DNA from: Apostichopus japonicus
Lineage: Eukaryota > Echinodermata > Holothuroidea > Aspidochirotida > Stichopodidae
Direction of reading: 5' to 3'
NCBI RefSeq assembly: GCF_037975245.1
Contig: NC_092571.1
Span: 20,360,917 to 20,424,916, forward strand
Length of the DNA stretch: 64,000 nt
This document shows, piece after piece, positions 10,977 through 21,880 of this stretch. Positions within the stretch are counted from its first letter, which is position 1. Every line of letters starts with the position of its first letter. The position numbers and the translations under genes were made by a program. The notes beneath the pieces are model-generated. The model did not search any database, had not been told where the DNA came from, and saw nothing but the letters and a program-made list of their open reading frames with translations.

Positions 10977-11383
10977 AATTCCCCCTTTCCTATATGTAAC
11001 AATACACTGTGTACTACAGTGAAGGGTGCATTGCGCTTGCGTCATACTATATCAAAGCTGTATTGGCTGCTTTAAAAGGATGACTCTTTGTATTTGCCGA
11101 ATCAAATTTAGAATCTGGATATACTTAAAAAATAAAAAATCGTAGCAAGGATAATATTAAATTTGAGACACAATGATAATTGGCTGGTATTACTATTAAT
11201 TTGAGAATTCCCGTCAATTACGGATTAACATCAACCGCGAACTGGTTTAACTGCATGTTTGTCCAATATATATATTTTGCCCACCAATGTCATGGGAGTG
11301 GGGTGGGGTGGGGTGGGGGAGGGCAAGTGGGATGGGCAAGACATTTGACTGGGGAGCTACTACCCCTGCCCCCCCCCCCTCCC

Positions 11384-11399
11384 GCTGGTTACACCACTG
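11384..11399 (-). mobile_element. hAT-like right terminus
   Basis: gctggttacaccactg is the inverse of CAGTGGTGTAACCAGC and follows a C-rich run, like other element ends in this window. It could pair with 10685, but the flanking octamers (gtctccac, tgagaata) do not match. Confidence 0.4.
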
Positions 11400-11675
11400 T
11401 GAGAATATTATATGGCTTTGGTCAGAAGTAGTACACAAGTAGTTAAAATACAGTTTAAATTTAATAACTGCCCCAAATTCTGATAAGTAAATTAAATGAC
11501 ACAGTCTAAGCATAAATTTAAGTCCATATACACTGAATATCGCAGAAGACTGACTTTGTGATTCCTTTTGTAAAAGGTAGAGGTTCCTATACACACACAG
11601 TTCAACTTTCTTTCCCTTTCTTGTTTCTATTTCTATTTTTATTATTTTTTTTCTGTTGTTGCTGGTATTTTGCAG

Positions 11676-11795
11676 TAACCATGGATGTCGCGCATCTACT
11701 ACAAATTGATAATTTTCGTCAACATTCTATCATTATACGAAGCAGTCAAGGACATGAAACCTTTAAATGTTGCCTTCTAACTGACGCCCCACAAC
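11676..11795 (+). CDS. Possible isolated 5' coding exon of an unidentified gene
   Basis: A long T-rich tract leads into tattttgcag (AG at 11674-11675). An open frame follows, starting ATG at 11681 in a strong context (accATGG), and ends at acaac followed by the consensus donor GTAAGT at 11796. The 38 complete codons begin MDVAHLLQIDNFRQHSIIIR and I do not recognise the product. Acceptor, start context and donor agree, which is more than most random ORFs here show. No following exon was identified, and a chance combination remains quite possible. Confidence 0.3.
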
Positions 11796-11799
11796 GTAA

Positions 11800-13924
11800 G
11801 TATTTTGGCTGATATATCCTTATTGCAGGGGCCAGTTGCGCGAATATTTCAAGACACATTGGTTTCCCCAAAGTTAGGTCCCGAAATGATTCCGTGTTTA
11901 CATATACTGTGTCGATAGCCTATTACAGTAATAATTCCCATACCTACCGACGTTGTAATCAAAATAATGTTACGAACATATAATCATGTGTCATTCAGTT
12001 ATACTAGCTGAAATCATTCGAGCAGGGCCTCTCGTTTGTTTAATTTTGTTTGTTGGTTGTTTGAAAAGTTGAACTTTGACCATCCGTAATATTCCTTGAA
12101 TACGACTGCTTATAAGCGATCCCCCCCCCTCCCCTCCCATGAAAAACTCAACATATTTTGGACATAGCTTTCAAAGTAATAGACATGACAAAATATTGAT
12201 ATATATACTCATATAAATATATGTATATATAAACAATAAGGCCTAGACTGAAGAGCTGACGTCATTGTTAAACATCCTTGAACTTTATCCAAAATAGATA
12301 TTTCATTTCTAAAAAAAATCTGTAAAGCAAAGGATATAGCAAAACAACTTTCTTTCGCAAAGCACTTTATACATTCAATTAAAAAGGCAAATTGACATTT
12401 TGTCAAAGAGCACATAACACTTAGCCCACGCCCCCCCCCCCTACCGTTCTTGATTAGAATGACAGGGAACAATTCCCCATACCAGCTAAGGAAAAATGTC
12501 CGGGAGTTGGTAAAGGTGAAAGTAATGCCATCATTAGCATATGTTGAGAACCTCAATATTTTGGATTCAGCATTTGCAATAACCATCTCCTTTAAAAGAA
12601 AAACTAACAACATTATACCAACAACTAAACTAAGCACATGTGGCTCGATGATGTCATATTTAGACTTGATCAAGTCTTCAGCCTTGGGTGTTAAAGAACC
12701 TTAAATCTGTGACATCTCCCAAGCGGATAAATATTTTTCTTAGCTGTTTGGTGCAGACTTATTATTTTAATGAAAGTTATCTCTATCACGTAGACCAAGC
12801 ATGATCATCTCCAAATTGAAATAAGCGGTTCCTCCTGCAATCCTCCTTCGCCCCCTCCCCCCGGCCTCCCCCTCCTCAACCTGAGCCCATCTCACTGGTT
12901 GGTTTCCCTTCGCCCAGGCTAGATATTCAACTCTTCATCGGTCATATTATAATAATTCGCTACATATTTTTACCCTTAATTCTTACGTCTGTATAAGCCT
13001 GAACTAGACAAAATATATCCATAAACCAAATACCACACTAAATTATTTTACGATTATGTCCAACCTGTCTCTGTATATGGTTTATATAAATAAATACAAA
13101 TACGCTCATGTTTCTTGAATCCTTTCAGTCCTACGGAGAGTTCCTAATAATCAACTTCGCATTTTTAATGTTCTTTCTAGTTTCTACTGAAAATACCGAT
13201 CGGTTTTGGGTAATGCGGGCGGGTTGGTATTACATAATATTAAAATAGACCGCAATATACTGAACTCTACGTGAACTCCACATTCCACATGAGAGACATA
13301 ATAATTCTTTCTTATTTACAAATAGCGTCACATGTTACGTGATGTTAGTCATGTGCTGACATTAATGTACGTGTGTCCGTTAACTGCTATCAATATGCGC
13401 GGATCTACTGTACTACTAGGCTATACTGAAACAGCCTACAATAATGAACATATTGTATGTGTTTCATTTCTTGACACGCAAGCGTAGTGGATAAAAAATG
13501 GATCGTAGCGTGCTAGTATTAACAGTGAGACAAGATAGTCGTAATTCTTTACATATAATTTGAAGGAAATTATAGGTGTAACCTTCTGGCACAACTTATC
13601 ACCCCATAAGTTTGCCTTTTTCTGAACCATGCACAAGTAAGCAATAGGTTTTATATGTGTCTTCTGGGTGAAGGGTTGTTCCGTAACCATTGACACAATA
13701 AACTCTCGAGTGCTTCAAACTTTATAAAGAATCCTGTGTCTGCTTATAACTAGACTTTCAATTGCACACACTGTACTGCTGTACTGTGGCAACTGGTGTA
13801 TGTATACATGTGGTGTCTACGTACGTTCGGTATTCACCATAGCGTGTTGCTCTGTATACAGAGTTCACCACGCCTTAACGGTCGACCTTTTCCTGCTAAA
13901 CTGCTCATCTTCATAAATGATTCC
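11800..13924. other. Gene-poor AT-rich stretch
   Basis: There is no recognisable protein or RNA gene. It contains C runs at 12121-12129 and 12431-12441 and an AT-rich patch near 12200-12230. Minus-strand ORFs at 12209-12673 and 13436-13696 do not resemble known families. Confidence 0.5.
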
Positions 13925-14300
13925 CTATGTCCTGCTCGTGACGTCACGAACACGCCCCTCTTGCGTCGAGACAACAGACAGGAATGCAGACAAAATCAGC
14001 GAGTCCCGTGACGTCTCGCGTAATAGGAAAATACTCAGCAGCGTGTGTGTGGTTTGTCGCTTATTGCAATTTAAGGAGCAGTAAGGGACTATGTATGGCA
14101 ACGGGCAAAACTTTCGAAAGAACGAACGAACGTTTTGCACACGTGCGCTAATACACGATTCATATGGGACACATTGCCGTGTCACTTGGCTATTAAATTA
14201 CAAGACTGCTTTATTACTAAAGGTTGTTAAATATTGTACGTAAAAAAATCAGCTTGTGTTATATGCTGATTCTATGACCTCAACCACGCATGCGCACTAT
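13925..14300. promoter_or_regulatory. CpG-containing patch with CRE and NRF-1-like sites
   Basis: A full palindromic CRE, CGTGACGTCACG, lies at 13937-13948. A second CRE-like cgtgacgtctcg is at about 14007, and an NRF-1-like cgcatgcgca is near 14286. It is richer in CpG than its surroundings. These are common core-promoter elements, so the patch may be a promoter. No transcript start or gene can be tied to it from the sequence alone. Confidence 0.35.
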
Positions 14301-14631
14301 GGAATCGTCGATGAAGAGAATAAACCGGAAACTCACTTGTATAATGTTTAGTGAAGAGGAATATCAGTTTTGAACTTAGGGTGACCAGAACAGGTACTGA
14401 AAGCACGTGACGCATAGCAAGTAGGAATGTAATACAGTTCAAAAGCAGGCAACTCATAGAACATTCTTGCACAATAACAAAACGACAACTCCCTGACTTG
14501 ACCTTTGAGATAGGATATCCCCTTTAATGGTGCAAGATTATTCGTACCTGTTTGTGGGAGTTTTTCATCGCAACCATCGAAATAAGCTAAAGATGACAGT
14601 TCGGTTTAAATCTAGGGAAAAGCTTTCATAC

Positions 14632-15016
14632 CTGAGAGGCAGTGGCGGAGCGTCCATACAGTCAGGGGGGCGGATGCCCCCCTGACGGACTCATATGGAC
14701 TGCTGACGCCCTTTTCAGCTTTTACCACTTGTTACGTATTCGCGAATATTGACTTTTTGATTGCGCTCTCATCTACCTATTGATATTTGTCACATTTTGT
14801 TGGCGATGCCACCTATTTATTCTTCGTTTATATGCAACTTAGCAAGGCCAGGAAAGGGTCATTTCTGGCGATCTAGGGAGTATCTTTATTCAAAGAAATT
14901 CTGTACGTTCCGCGCCAACCTGTGGTGGCGCTCCGCTTAGATAGTGTCGAAAGCGCCCCTACAAACCATTCTCGCCCCTCCTGACCAATACCCCTAGCTC
15001 CGCCACTGCTGAGAGG
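14632..15016 (-). mobile_element. hAT-type MITE, 369 bp, 8-bp TSD, inserted at a splice donor
   Basis: The element spans 14640 (CAGTGGCGGAGCG) to 15008 (CTCCGCCACTG). The target duplication CTGAGAGG is exact at 14632-14639 and 15009-15016. It is a sibling of the copy at 8586-8965 in reverse orientation. On the minus strand the duplicated octamer reads cctctcag and is the last exonic octamer of the SLC7A14-like exon. The intact donor, cctctcag followed by gtatga, now lies beyond the element. No transposase frame is present. Confidence 0.93.
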
Positions 15017-15269
15017 AGAGAGGCAGTGGCAGCGATTAAGAAAGATACTATAACTCCTGGTCCAGCCATCTCCCTAACAACCATTCCAGATACAATGTAT
15101 ATATGCCCGTCCCCACGCAGCTCCCAACTCCAAGTAAAATTAAATTGAGGGTAGTAAGACATTTCGGTAATCTATCGGGCATACCGCCATCTGCAAAATC
15201 CGATCCGGTCTCCGCTTCGATTTCTCGAACTCGGACCAACCGAGCGGCGATATTTCGAATAACACCCAT
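15009..15269 (-). pseudogene. SLC7A14-like cationic amino-acid transporter, first coding exon, disrupted
   Basis: Read on the minus strand from ATG at 15269, the frame gives MGVIRNIAARLVRVREIE, then LPKCLTTLNLILLGVGSCVG followed by TGIY. After a shift of frame it gives VSGMVVREMAGPGVIVSFLI and AATASLLS. This is the N-terminal and first two transmembrane region of the CAT branch of SLC7. GVGSCVGTG and AGPGVIVSF fit SLC7A14 best. Two lesions are visible: an extra TA in the atatata run near 15107, which shifts the frame after TGIY, and a hAT MITE at the exon end that separates it from its donor. Reading on into the MITE adds about 16 residues before a stop. Later exons (CYAEFG region) were not found between 1 and 14.6 kb. 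The frameshift could be an assembly error or an allele. With both lesions I infer a pseudogene or null allele. An alternative upstream ATG is at 15323. Confidence 0.75.
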
Positions 15270-15323
15270 GACATGACATTCGGCAAGAATCAAATCTACA
15301 TATGAAAAACAAAATATATTCAA

Positions 15324-16160
15324 GACAGTGTGTAGATATAAAGGTCTTTGTCTAGTCTAGGTCTATGTAGATATAAATAGGTCTAATATTTTATGATATT
15401 CATGACGCCCTAACGAATTATTTTCTTCATGTTTTACGTCTCCTAATAACGACATGCATACCGGAACGGCCAAAGAGGGTAAACTCTGGTTGTTTGGGGG
15501 AGGGGGGGGGGGGGTGGGGGTGAGCACTGACTTCGATTGCATTAGGACCATACTAATCACGAGACAAACCACAAGGTTTTCTCACAACTTCCGACAAAAT
15601 GGATCCTTTAGTGCCATTCGTATCACACATTCCAGTATGTGAATTGTTTTCAACAAAGGCTAATATATATATACATACTCCTGTTTTTGACCAAGATAAG
15701 TGTGAAGAGTGCATCCGGGGTATATCCAGCGACACACACCTCCATTGTAATATGAATCCGCTGGATTTACATATAACGGTATATACCTATAAGGAACTGA
15801 CTTGCGTGCCATTCATATGAGCAAGTAGCGTGCGGTATATTGCACAAAATAACTATTGGGATTTCCCTATTGCAAGTTTCCTATTGCTGTCTGCTGGGTA
15901 AACACATCTGCAGTGTTCACTTTTCGGAGAAACGGAATTACTTCACCTCTGGAAGTTTATGCATTGATACATTTTTCATGTATTGGTACAGACTAGAAGA
16001 ATGTGTTCTTTTTGTTTCGTTTTAAAAGTGGTTATTGATAGTAAAACGTTACGGTGTGTGGTTTTTATTAATTGTGAAAGAAGTGCATGTAGGACTAGAT
16101 AAACCTACATAAACCTGTTTGCTTCGAATATATAGGCCTACATTACACACACGAAGCTTC
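15324..16160. other. Intergenic stretch, no gene recognised
   Basis: A 13-G run is at 15502-15514. The rest is ordinary AT-rich sequence with short unrelated ORFs on both strands. Confidence 0.5.
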
Positions 16161-16161
16161 A

Positions 16162-17555
16162 ACTGTGTGTTGGTCTGTGTTAACTATGTGTTGGTCTGTG
16201 TTAACTGTGTATTGGTCTGTATTAACTGTGTGTTGGTCTGTGTTAACTATGTGTTGGTCTGTGTTAACTGTGTGTTGGTCTGTGTTAACATATGTGTTGG
16301 TCTGTGTTAACTGTGTGTTGGTCTGTGTTAACTGTAAGTTGGTCTGTGTTAACTGTGCGTTTGTTTTGCTATCTGACCGAGGACTTGAACAAAAGAATTC
16401 CAGGTCCTCGGTTGTGATTTCTAAAGAATCACCACGTCCTCGGAAGAATTTCTATTGCATGGGGTATTGTTAAGGTTAGGGTATGTGGATTTGAACAATG
16501 GAAAATACAATCGGGTCCTCGGTTTGAATGTAAGACCAACATGTGTGTGTTGGTCTGTGTTAACATATGTGTTGGTCTGTGTTAACTGTGTGTTGGTCTG
16601 TGTTAACTGTGTGTTGGTCTGTGTTAACTGTGTGTTGGTCTGTTTTAACTATGTGTTGGTCTGTGTTAACTGTGTGTTGGTCTGTGTTAACATATGTGTT
16701 GGTCTGTGTTAACTGTGTGTTGGTCTGTGTTAACTGTGTGTTGGTCTGTGTTAACATATGTGTTGGTCTGTGTTAACTGTGTGTTGGTCTGTGTTAACTG
16801 TGTGTTGGTTTGTGTTAACTGTGTGTTGGTATGTGTTGACTGTGTGTTGGTCTGTGTTAACTGTGTGTTGGTTTGTGTTAACTGTGTGTTGGTCTGTGTT
16901 AACTGTGTGTTGGTCTGTGTTAACATATGTGTTGGTCTGTGTTAACTGTGTATTGGTCTGTGTTAACTGTGTGTTGGTTTGTGTTAACTGTGTGTTGGTC
17001 TGTGTTAACTGTGTGTTGGTCTGTGTTAACATATGTGTTGGTCTGTGTTAACTGTGTGTTGGTCTGTGTTAACTGTGTGTTGGTCTGTGCTTACTGTATG
17101 TTGGTCTGTGTTAACTGTGTGTTGGTCTGTGTTAACATATGTGTTGGTCTGTGTTAACTGTGTGTTGGTCTGTGTTAACTGTGTGTTGGTCTGTGCTTAC
17201 TGTATGTTGGTCTGTGTTAACTGTGTGTTGGTCTGTGTTAACATATGTGTTGGTCTGTGTTAACTGTGTGTTGGTCTGTGTTAACTGTGTGTTGGTCTGT
17301 GCTTACTGTATGTTGGTCTGTGTTAACTGTGTGTTGGTCCGTGTTAACGGTGTGTTGGTCTGTGTTAACTGTGTGTTGGTCTGTGTTAACTGTGTGTTGG
17401 TCTGTGCTTACTGTATGTTGGTCTGTGTTAACTGTGTGTTGGTCCGTGTTAACGGTGTGTTGGTCTGTGTTAACTGTGTGTTGGTCTGTGTTAACATATG
17501 TGTTGGTCTGTGTTAACTGTGTGTTGGTCTGTGTTAACTGTGTGTTTTGTATGTG
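16162..17555. repeat. 21/22-bp minisatellite with higher-order structure
   Basis: The core unit tgtgtgttggtctgtgttaac (21 bp) is repeated about 9 times (16162-16365). After a spacer with four gtcctcgg/ccgaggac motifs (16366-16540), it is repeated nearly 50 times more. A 22-bp variant containing aacatatgtg recurs at about 16567, 16694, 16758, 16927, 17033, 17139 and 17245. The last four are 106 bp apart, which is four 21-mers plus one 22-mer and includes a gcttactgtatg variant. All CWSVLTV/LVCVN and NTDQHT frames through it are repeat artefacts. Confidence 0.95.
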
Positions 17556-17852
17556 TTCTCTGCTATAACAAGGAAATAAAGGCAAAGGGACGGATTGAAA
17601 GTGACTCAAATGGTTTGAGTTTTTCTATCTCGTGTCATAAATGAATGTTATGACTTTAAATCGATATAAAATGGAAGCTGAATTCCAATGAAACTTATCT
17701 GTTTTCGTTTGGTAAAACTGAATTTCGTCACCGTCAGACACTTGCTCGTGCTGACACACACGTATACAGCAAACGATCTTATGTTTTTTTTCTTAAATTT
17801 TCCGACTCTGTCGTCATTCAGTCGAAATGAAACTTGATTACCCAAGGTAAAT

Positions 17853-18136
17853 ATTACAGGGGATTATTTTTACTATTGAATAGTATCGATAATTAACCAA
17901 TATCGTTCTCAGAAACAAACAGTTATTAATCCTGTTTCTTATGATAATTATTACCGGGGATTCCTTTTACAATTGAAAAGTATCGAAAATTAACCAATAT
18001 CGTTCTCAATAACAAACAGCTATTAATTCTGTTTCTTATGATAATTATTTAACGGGGATTCCTTTTACTATTGAACAGTATCGATAATTAACCAATAACG
18101 TTCTCAAAACAAACAGCTATTAATTCTGTTTCATAT
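17853..18136. repeat. 98-bp tandem repeat, about three copies
   Basis: Units starting at ggggatt (17859, 17956, 18054) share attgaa.agtatcgataatt, aaccaata.cgttctca and acaaacag.tattaat.ctgtttc. The period is 97-98 bp with moderate divergence. It is non-coding. Confidence 0.9.
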
Positions 18137-19123
18137 CTGCAGTAGTATCTCCACACTGCATGGCGTATAGCTTGCAGCATTCACACAATGATAAACTACA
18201 GATATTATATATATTTTTGCGGCGATCACCAACTGTGGGCAATTTATCAAACCTAACCGGAGAAAGTATCTCTTGACATTGTATGATTACAATATAGACC
18301 AGACTAACTTTATTTTATACAAAAAAATGAATGTCACTGCAGTCAATTATACCTTTTTTATTTAGACGTGAAAAATGTTGGCTAGATAGTACCGTAATTA
18401 TTTTGATTGATTGACATTGTATATCATGTACAAACAGCAGCTTTTCAGTTATTATTTCGAGAAGTATTTTCAATTTACTGTATTTTTTAATTGAATTTAA
18501 CTAGTCAAGTTATGAAACTACATTGATATTGGATTGTAGTGCTGCTCAGTATCAAAATTTACTTCAATCCACGTGAAAAAAATTACTTAAAGTCTCTATG
18601 AAGTCCCACCGCACCCCCCCCCCCCTCTCCCCAACCCCTGACTCCCATAATTGTACCACCTAAAAAGTGTTAGTTATGGCATTTATTGGCGTATGATTTG
18701 TGATTGAACACTTTTCAGTCACGAGTACATGTTAGGCGTCTGAAATACATTTCAACTGTAAGCACACCACATCACTCTGATACCAAATTTCTAACGGTTT
18801 TAACCATTTTCGTATTACTTTGTTATAGTTGTTTCTTTGCACTCCTTTAAATAATAATGATCTAACAGGGGAGGGAAACGGAAGAGCAATTTGCATGCGC
18901 AGACTGTAACAGACGACGTACACTAGCTAGACTAGACAATAATACACTAATGTGTCAGACGGTTTTGAATGCGTGCTGCAGCTCAGAAGCAGTCAGCAAC
19001 TAAGCAGATTACACACGAGGACTCAAGCAACCACAACAACAACGACCGATTCGCGAACGATTAAGTGAAAATTTCTTTGATTATCGGTTTTTGATTGTAC
19101 ATGGGCACTTACTTTGGACAACT
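18137..19123. promoter_or_regulatory. Upstream region and probable 5' UTR of Ski
   Basis: This is the region immediately 5' of the Ski start codon. It contains a 12-C run (18614-18625), an octamer-type ATTTGCAT at 18889-18896 abutting tgcgcag, and a stretch of CpG-containing sequence from about 18890 to 19070. No TATA box at a convincing position and no splice acceptor near the ATG could be fixed. The transcription start is therefore unknown, and an upstream non-coding exon cannot be excluded. Confidence 0.35.
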
Positions 19124-20101
19124 ATGGATGATCCTGTACCACAAACGTATAATCCGAACTTGGAAAAGGTGCTGAAAAGCTACCAGACTGTAGCAATGAC
19201 AAGTTTGGGTGGACCAAGCTCTGCACGTTGGGTAGCACTGAATGCAAAGGCCGCGGCTAATGCTGCTACATCAGAAGAAAACCTAACGCTAAACCAACGG
19301 GTTGGTTCAGACGGAATTTCTTTCTTGAAAGAATCGGATAAATTAGCAGATGTTGTTCCACCAGGAACAAAATTAATGGTCAACTACGATTATCCACTCA
19401 GTCCACCCTTTCCGATACAGCAAATGCCGGTCTTCACACCGTTGGATCGTAACACAAGCGAGAAGTCTACGACAATTTTAGAGGGTGAGCATATCTCTTG
19501 CTTTACAGTAGGTGGTGAAAAGAGGTTGTGTTTGCCACAAATTTTGAACAGTGTCCTACGAGATTTTTCCTTACAGCAGATAAATGCTATGTGTGATGAA
19601 CTACATATTTATTGTTCCCGTTGTAACCCTGAACAATTGGATGTCCTCAAGAGAACGGGTATCTTGCCATACAGTGCGCCTAGTTGTGGACTCATCACCA
19701 AGACAGATGCAGAAAGACTTTGCAATGCCTTGCGGAGTAAGATTCGTTTGCTCACGAAAAATGACATGGAAAAGCCATCATTTTCCCACGAAAACAGCTT
19801 TAAGGTTTACCACGAATGCTTCGGAAAGTGTAAAGGACTCATGTCCCCAGAACTGTACACAAACGTTGATGCAGCTTGTATTATCTGCTTCGATTGTGAT
19901 AGCGTATTTTCGCCACAAAAATTTGTGATGCACTCCCATCATGATAAGGAGAATAGGACCTGCCACTGGGGGTTTGACTCAAGTAACTGGAGGAACTACT
20001 TACACCTTTCGAAAGAGATTGTCCACGAGAAGAAGTGGAAGGAAATGTTGGATAAAGTCAAAGCAAAGTATGACCTCAACCATCTGAACAAGAGAAAACA
20101 G
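19124..20101 (+). CDS. Ski: Ski exon 1: R-Smad motif, DHD and SAND-like domain
   Basis: This exon encodes residues 1-326. I chose ATG 19124 ([15 protein letters not shown]). The frame is open further upstream, but no earlier ATG in it was seen near the start, and family similarity begins just after this Met. [11 protein letters not shown] (26-36) matches the R-Smad-binding motif of vertebrate SKI, the segment mutated in Shprintzen-Goldberg syndrome. Residues 118-205 (LEGEHISCF to AERLCNAL) are the Dachshund-homology domain and are almost identical to vertebrate Ski. Residues 228-290 ([34 protein letters not shown]) carry the Cys/His zinc ligands and Smad4-contacting loop. The exon ends AAACAG followed by GTCAGT, phase 0. 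Reading into the intron adds 22 codons to a stop at 20168-20170. Confidence 0.95.
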
Positions 20102-21688
20102 GTCAGTGTGATAATCTTTTACTTGGAACATTTAGAGAAGCATTCCTCCGCCTATTTCCCTCAGTACTAGCTTATCTCTCTTATTAATGCTAGATTAACA
20201 AATTCATATGACATTAATGAGAAGGAAATCTGTATAGGACGGACTGGCTATCACAAATGTGCACTGTGTACCACAAGGGCAATATAATTCTCATCTTGGA
20301 GTATTTTTGGAACCTACTGTCACTATAGGCATAGTAATAGGCTGCTCAGAAAGTGCCATGAAAAAGTCATTTATAGCCTAGATAGTGAAAAGATTTTAAA
20401 AACTTGCATGTCTGCTGGATATTTCAATATATCATGTTTGTATCTTTAGACCTAGGCTAAGGTTTTCTATAGGCTTACTGTATTTCAGTGTCCTATATGC
20501 CATTGTTATGATATTGTATTAAAAGTTCTTCACACCAACAGCACTTTCCATTAAGAAGACACTGCACCAAATAGCCATGTTCCTCTGCCCACCCTACCAT
20601 ACCGTTACACAATTGTCTTATGATTACGTCTGCTTAACCAGGGAAATTTGATGAAAGTTTTGTGTGGGATTTGAGCAATCCTTGGCAATGATGGTTGAAG
20701 ATGTCACAAAAGTTCTACGTAGTCTGTCAAGCTCGTTCTTGCATGTTACTACTATGAATATCATGTTGCCATACAGGTCTACGTCATTATAGATGCAGCA
20801 AATTTGCATTTGATCTCAAAAACTTGTCAAGTTTACTTCAGGCCAAGTAATGTAACTAGGTGACACTTCCATCTCACAAGCAGATGTTTGAAATGTCAGA
20901 AAGTCATGAGATGTGTTCCATCTTTTCCTTTGCTTTAATTCAAAACATCTAATTTGTTGCACTCAAATTTCAACACCCAGCTTAAGATATGTTTATCCCT
21001 CATAACTTATTGACTAAATTTCATATCCTACATATATTATTCATTCCAATTATATTGCAAAATCCACCGCAATGCTTGTTCTGAAAGGAACTCCACATGA
21101 TTTTCTGGCCATAGAAGGCATAGATTTTGAATCGATGACATGTTAGTTTCCGTACCATACACTCTGCAAAAACATACTTGAAGAAAATAATATAATATAT
21201 TGTGTACTGCTGTTCAACAAAACAAACTAGTCTGTTATTTATTGAATGCCCTTTGTGTAAGGTAGTACCAGACAAGCTGTATAGTGGAATGTGTAGTAAC
21301 AGCCCTGTTGTTTACATAGTTTAACTAAAGCTCAGGATCACAGTCCAGCAGCCATTGTGTTTGTTGTCTTCTATTGACCATCAATGAGCACTGTTCAAAT
21401 GCCTTGTAGACTGTCTAGTGTATAAACTTGAAAAGTCATATACCACCAGACTGAAAATTTTTATCTTGAAATTGATGTAATACTTGAAGTGTTCCCTGAT
21501 TTTCACTTGAAATTAAATATTACTGAACATATACAAGGAAAAACTTATGTCTCCCCCAAGTTCCAACTAGCAAGTTTGCCAATGAGTTTTCCTGTGTAGC
21601 ATTTTAGTAAACTCTCTTGTCCATGTGTGGAATTAGTATACATTTTCATACTGCATACATATATGGCGTTCTACAGTATAATTTTCCC

Positions 21689-21880
21689 TGTGTGTGTGTG
21701 CGTGTGTGTGTGTAACGTTACAGGCATATTTTGAAATAGTAAGCGATGGACAGTGTACATGTATGTAATAAGCTTTGATGCATGCACGTATGGAGTTCAG
21801 CAGTGTAATTTTTCCTCTGTGTGTTGTGTGTGTAACTTTACAGGCATATTTTGAATTAGTATGCAATGGACAGTGTACAC
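21689..21880. repeat. Imperfect tandem duplication with GT tracts
   Basis: gtgtaac.ttacaggcatatt, then ttga.atagta.gc, then gatggacagtgtaca-like sequence occurs at about 21708 and again at about 21829, each preceded by a (GT)n tract. The unit is about 121 bp in two copies. Confidence 0.85.

Noticed and set aside
10685-11399. A single 715-bp hAT element joining the termini at 10685 and 11399
   Set aside because: The termini match in inverse with one difference, but the flanking octamers gtctccac and tgagaata are unrelated. The pairing is not supported.
12209-12673. 154-codon minus-strand ORF with hydrophobic stretches
   Set aside because: It shows no family resemblance, no recognisable splice structure and no repeat-free conserved motif. 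AT-rich DNA readily gives hydrophobic frames.
1-14600. Further exons of the SLC7A14-like gene on the minus strand
   Set aside because: I looked for the expected CYAEFG and later transmembrane motifs in the translations and found none. The rest of the gene may lie left of the window or be lost.
16119-17609. Many overlapping ORFs (CWSVLTV, LVCVN, NTDQHT) and a superficial CRISPR-like periodicity
   Set aside because: The unit is a contiguous 21/22-bp tandem repeat without unique spacers in animal DNA. It is a minisatellite, not CRISPR or coding.
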